A stretch of DNA of 64,000 bases, taken from positions 9,347-73,346 of the forward strand of contig DAOPKN010000010.1 of the NCBI GenBank assembly GCA_035391225.1, given 5' to 3'. This document shows, one piece after another, positions 60,979 to 64,000 of this stretch. Position numbers and translations under genes: made by a program. The notes below the pieces were generated by a model, which saw only the letters and a program-made list of their open reading frames with translations, was not told the DNA's origin and ran no database searches. This stretch comes from DAOPKN01 sp035391225 (GTDB lineage Bacteria; Thermotogota; Thermotogae; MWEM01). The stretch's first letter is position 1; every line of letters starts with the position of its first letter.

Positions 60979-62009
60979 AGTGGATTGATCTCCGCAGCGA
61001 TACTGTTACCCAACCCACCCCCGAAATGCGTGAAGCAATGGCGGGGGCCGTGGTGGGGGATGATATTTACGAGGATGACCCCACGCTCAAGGAGCTGGAG
61101 GACTTAGCGGCGCATCTTTTGCAGAAGGAGGCTGCGCTTTTCGTTCCTTCGGGGATTTTTGGCAACCAACTGTGTCTTTTCACCCATACCCGACAGGGAG
61201 ACGAGGTGATCGTGGCGGACCACTGCCATATCGTGGACCACGAAGTGGGTGCTGCTGCGGTGATCGCATCGGTGCAACTGCGGTTCTACCAGGATCGCAA
61301 CGGAACCGCTCCGCTGGAACAGGTGAAATCGCTGATACGTGGGGAGGACTTGCACTACCCACGTACCGCATTGCTCTGCATGGAAAATGCCCATTCCAGT
61401 GGAGCGGTCGTGGAATTGGAGAACATGCGTTCCATGTACCAGTTGGCCCAAGAGCATGGTATTCCGCTTCACTTGGACGGTGCCCGGATATTCAACGCAG
61501 CGGTTCACCTCGGAGTGGATGCCGGTGAAATCGCCCGGTACGCAGATAGTGTGATGTTCTGCCTCTCGAAGGGGCTTTGTGCTCCGGTGGGGTCCATGGT
61601 GGTGGGAAGCCGGGAGTTCATTGCCCGAGCCCGGAAGAATCGACGATTGATGGGTGGGGCACTTCGCCAGGGAGGGATCCTTGGGGCAGCGGGAATCGTG
61701 GCACTCAGATCCATGCGCCTTCGCCTGGAGGAGGACCACCGAAACGCAGGGTACCTGGCGGAGAAGTTGCAGCAATTTTCGGGGGTGGAGGTATTGACCG
61801 ACCGCCTTGCAATCAACATGGTTTTTTGCAAGTTGCCCCTCGTGCGGGGAGGAACGCGCAAATTGGTGGAATTCCTTCTGGAAAAAGGGATCAAGGTTAA
61901 TCCGCCCGAAGGGGGAACCTGGAGATTCGTCACGCACAACGATGTTGGCCGCGAACAAATCGATGCCTTCCTACACTTTTTCCAAATGTTTTGGAAAAGC
62001 CGGGGGTAA
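60975..62009 (+). CDS. ltaE: Low-specificity L-threonine aldolase
   Basis: 344 aa from GTG 60975 (GGGAGGG site), overlapping trmB (GTGA). PLP-dependent cleavage of threonine to glycine and acetaldehyde. PLP Lys199 in CLSKGLCAPVGS and catalytic His83 in VADHCHIVDHE coincide in position with Thermotoga maritima LTA. Asp168 of HLDGARI holds the PLP nitrogen. Last gene of the operon. Confidence 0.96.
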   Translation: MKWIDLRSDTVTQPTPEMREAMAGAVVGDDIYEDDPTLKELEDLAAHLLQKEAALFVPSGIFGNQLCLFTHTRQGDEVIVADHCHIVDHEVGAAAVIASVQLRFYQDRNGTAPLEQVKSLIRGEDLHYPRTALLCMENAHSSGAVVELENMRSMYQLAQEHGIPLHLDGARIFNAAVHLGVDAGEIARYADSVMFCLSKGLCAPVGSMVVGSREFIARARKNRRLMGGALRQGGILGAAGIVALRSMRLRLEEDHRNAGYLAEKLQQFSGVEVLTDRLAINMVFCKLPLVRGGTRKLVEFLLEKGIKVNPPEGGTWRFVTHNDVGREQIDAFLHFFQMFWKSRG

Positions 62010-62019
62010 GGTGTATAAT
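61991..62019 (+). promoter_or_regulatory. Promoter of the 62106 gene
   Basis: TTGGAA (61991-61996), 17-nt spacer, TATAAT (62014-62019); it overlaps the end of ltaE. Confidence 0.7.
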
Positions 62020-62050
62020 TTTCCAACAGGCAAGTGCTTTCTTTTTTTTT

Positions 62051-62083
62051 CAAAGGCGAGTTGGGGGGATCAATTCGCCTTTG
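62051..62083 (+). terminator. Leader hairpin before the 62106 gene
   Basis: CAAAGGCGA (62051-62059)/TCGCCTTTG (62075-62083), 9 bp with a 15-nt loop and a TTG-rich tail. Either a terminator for ltaE or a leader element. Confidence 0.5.
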
Positions 62084-62105
62084 TTGTTGTTGGGAGGCAA
62101 GAAGA

Positions 62106-62666
62106 ATGCCGAAAAGATGGTTTGTTGTTCTGGTGTTGCTGAATTCCGTTTTGCTTTTTGGCACGACCAATTTGCCGTTCCAATTTTCCGCGGAAAGCTG
62201 GATTTTTGAAGGAGACCTTTTGGACATTCGTTACGAGCTGGCGATTGGCTCCCCGAAACACGTTTCCGAGCTGACCGTTTTGCCCGTTTTCACCATGCGC
62301 ATGCTGGAATACGGTTTTGATCCCGCTCTTTCTGCGGTGGCAACCCCCACGCTGCACGCACCCGTTCTTCAACCCGGGGATGCGACGGCTATTCCCACAA
62401 GGGCTTTGCACAAGAAGGCTTTCGTGGTTTCCGTGGAACTGATCCCCCTTGCCGTGATCCTACTGGACAGCAACGGGTTCCGCATCCTGCAAGTCGGCTC
62501 CAGTGAAGAGAAAGGGGCTCCCGTAGCCTTCGACCTTTTTTTCGATCGCCTGCTGCAAGTGGCGTTCGATTTCCAGGAAAACCGGGATTTCCCCGTGGAC
62601 AATCCCCATTCCCCCACACCCATGGATTTGATGGTACTCAACTTCTTCTTGCAAAGCCTACGTTGA
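62106..62666 (+). CDS. Exported protein of unknown function (186 aa)
   Basis: ATG 62106, seven bases after GGGAGG. Signal peptide (MPKRWFVVLVLLNSVLLFGT) then a beta-rich mature part with no recognised domain: SWIFEGDLLDIRYELAIG and FDLFFDRLLQVAFDF. No Cys. The last nine bases overlap the convergent desulfidase gene. Not identified. Confidence 0.7.
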   Translation: MPKRWFVVLVLLNSVLLFGTTNLPFQFSAESWIFEGDLLDIRYELAIGSPKHVSELTVLPVFTMRMLEYGFDPALSAVATPTLHAPVLQPGDATAIPTRALHKKAFVVSVELIPLAVILLDSNGFRILQVGSSEEKGAPVAFDLFFDRLLQVAFDFQENRDFPVDNPHSPTPMDLMVLNFFLQSLR

Positions 62667-63914
62667 AGAAATCCCACAATCGGTGAGGTTTAAGATCAAT
62701 GCGTCCATTTCTTTCATTCCACGCGAACTGATTTGGGCGAAGTTTTCCAGCGTACGATCGATGTTCGCGGAGACGATTCCATTTCCCTCCGGGACGGATA
62801 CGTTTTGCAATGCCATTTGCGCGGATAGCACCGCTTCTGCGCTGCCGGTGCTGATTTTCAGGCAGCATCCCTCCTTTGCCCCGTCGCAGACAACCCCGGT
62901 CAGATTCCCCACGATGTTCTTCGCCGCAAAGGCCATTTGTTGCAGACTTGCACCCAAGAGCCAGCTACAGGCTACTGCAGAGCCGATTGCCGCGATGATC
63001 CCTCCACACATGGGGGACAGTTTCCCCATCTTTTCCTTGAGCGAAACGGTGAGCAGAATACTCATAGCCACCGCGCGGAGGACTTGCTCTTGGGGGAGGT
63101 TTTGGCGCTTCCCCACGAGGTAAGCGGGAAGTATCGTGGCAATTCCCTGGTTCCCCGAGCCCATCACCGTGGCGATGGAAAAGCAGGAACCCGACATTCG
63201 TACATCGCACGCCCCCGCAACGCCTTTTCGCACGAACAGGGGAAGCTCTGCATTTCCGGGGTAACAGGTATCGAGGAAATGCCCCAACCCCATTCCGTAC
63301 GCTTTCTGGCTTCCTTCCCGCGAAGCGCGCGCATTCATTTCGATGGAAGGGGAAAGCCATTCGAGGTGCTCTACGGGGATTTGTTGGGCAATGGAAACCA
63401 GTTCCGAGAAAGGAATGGAGGAAACGGGGGGAGGATCTGGCAGAGTGGATTGGAAAAGGGTTTCCTCGTTCAACCGGGTTTCCGAGATGCTGGCGTGGCC
63501 TTTTCGGAGGAAGGTTTCGGCCATTCCCCGTTTTCCCGTCACGCTGCAGTGGATGTAAAAGCCGTTGGAGGGGACCACGCGGGCTTTGAGTCTCCCTTCT
63601 TTTCGCAGCGTATCCACCTCGTGCACCAACTCCGGGGTAAGCTCCCAAAAGAGCTCCAACTCACGGTCGGGGTTGGATAACAGAGCCCCCAGTCCGGCTG
63701 CAGTTTCCACCCCTTGGATGGTGGAGCAAGGGATCTTGACATTTTGTGCATTCTTGGCAATATTCTCCGACAGATCCACGCTCACACTCGTGATCGGCTT
63801 TCCCACGAGTTCACCGCCTACTGCTGCTGCAAAAGCGATACTGGCGGGTTCCGTACAACCCAGCGCAGGTTTCACGGCTGATTCGAGAATCGTTCGCACA
63901 GAAAGAAAATCCAT
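62658..63914 (-). CDS. L-cysteine desulfidase / serine dehydratase alpha-like (UPF0597, CyuA)
   Basis: 418 aa from ATG 63914 (AGGAGGGG). Predicted [4Fe-4S] enzyme: conserved ALGCTEPASIA near the N-terminus, FIHCSVTG-like IHCSVTGKRG, SCFSIATVMGSGNQG, MCGGIIAAIG and VCDGAKEGCCLK Cys motifs. Family members release sulfide, ammonia and pyruvate from cysteine, or deaminate serine. It has its own extended -10 promoter. Whether cysteine or serine is preferred cannot be told here. Confidence 0.88.
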   Translation of the reverse strand: MDFLSVRTILESAVKPALGCTEPASIAFAAAVGGELVGKPITSVSVDLSENIAKNAQNVKIPCSTIQGVETAAGLGALLSNPDRELELFWELTPELVHEVDTLRKEGRLKARVVPSNGFYIHCSVTGKRGMAETFLRKGHASISETRLNEETLFQSTLPDPPPVSSIPFSELVSIAQQIPVEHLEWLSPSIEMNARASREGSQKAYGMGLGHFLDTCYPGNAELPLFVRKGVAGACDVRMSGSCFSIATVMGSGNQGIATILPAYLVGKRQNLPQEQVLRAVAMSILLTVSLKEKMGKLSPMCGGIIAAIGSAVACSWLLGASLQQMAFAAKNIVGNLTGVVCDGAKEGCCLKISTGSAEAVLSAQMALQNVSVPEGNGIVSANIDRTLENFAQISSRGMKEMDALILNLTDCGISST

Positions 63915-63942
63915 GTTTCCCCCTCCTGGTTTTGGATATTCG

Positions 63943-63956
63943 ATTGTATCACAAAC
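63943..63956 (-). promoter_or_regulatory. Extended -10 promoter of the desulfidase gene
   Basis: Minus strand GTTTGTGATACAAT, 28 bases before the ATG. Same element as at 42218-42231 and 44537-44550. Confidence 0.6.
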
Positions 63957-64000
63957 GGCTTGTATCTTCGGGAGTAGAAGCACGCTCCCCAAAAAAGGGG

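Overview
The window looks like the chromosome of an anaerobic, sugar- and peptide-using, probably thermophilic bacterium. The gene set resembles Thermotogota, but the phylum is inferred. Pointers: a threonine aldolase with the length and key residues known from Thermotoga maritima (His83, Lys199), a TrmB with the long C-terminal extension known from thermophiles, a xylose isomerase of Thermotoga length, binding-protein peptide transporters with oversized subunits, many TTG/GTG starts, and no rRNA or tRNA gene. One 100-N assembly gap lies inside topA (51691-51790). I see no phage, IS element or CRISPR array.

Layout. 1-7629: pentose cassette (sugar ABC transporter, xylA, ROK repressor, xylB). 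7643-9533 (-): NarL/DesK-type two-component system. 9997-17062: five-gene peptide (or oligosaccharide) ABC transporter with an unusually large binding protein and a permease carrying a big external insert. 17063-17881: regulatory gap with divergent promoters, two terminators and a candidate small RNA. 17882-19782: glpK and tsaE. 19965-23371: OpuC-type compatible-solute transporter behind a promoter whose -10 lies in a perfect palindrome. 23446-26310 (-): galK, a PP-loop ATPase and an esterase. 26482-33741: enolase, an orphan ABC-2 permease, mnmG, an AEC transporter, a NYN/Zc3h12a-like RNase and a secreted protein. 33742-34297: REP-like repeats. 34298-37510 (-): ABC-2 exporter. 37989-39251: glutamate dehydrogenase. 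39292-44353 (-): remA, gmk, rpoZ and an L,D-transpeptidase, followed by a 969-residue MEDS/coiled-coil protein. 44606-51948: oadB, alr, yhaM-like, a divergent phosphohexomutase and topA. 52017-54597: an unknown gene, then a DUF2089 / small membrane protein / DUF4097 operon. 54689-62009: tightly packed housekeeping operon (rhomboid, beta-propeller, mnmA, rqcP-like, folK, gltX, trmB, ltaE). 62106-63914: an unknown exported protein and a convergent L-cysteine desulfidase/serine dehydratase.

How it fits together. Xylose is imported, isomerised and phosphorylated under ROK control. Galactokinase and glycerol kinase feed glycolysis, represented by enolase. Peptides, glutamate, threonine and cysteine/serine can be catabolised (peptide transporter, gdhA, ltaE, cyuA-like), and OadB suggests a sodium-pumping decarboxylase. 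tRNA modification is well represented (mnmA, mnmG, tsaE, trmB). Promoters are often readable: several perfect or near-perfect sigma70-type boxes with 17-nt spacers, and a recurrent extended -10 class (TGN before TATAAT-like hexamers).

Most worth a second look: the promoter-terminator-bounded RNA upstream of glpK, the MEDS/coiled-coil giant, the RNase with an unknown N-terminal half, the phosphohexomutase that has lost its metal-site residues, the palindromic operator of the opu operon, and the topA gap, which closes in frame if the two 55-bp identical contig ends are merged.
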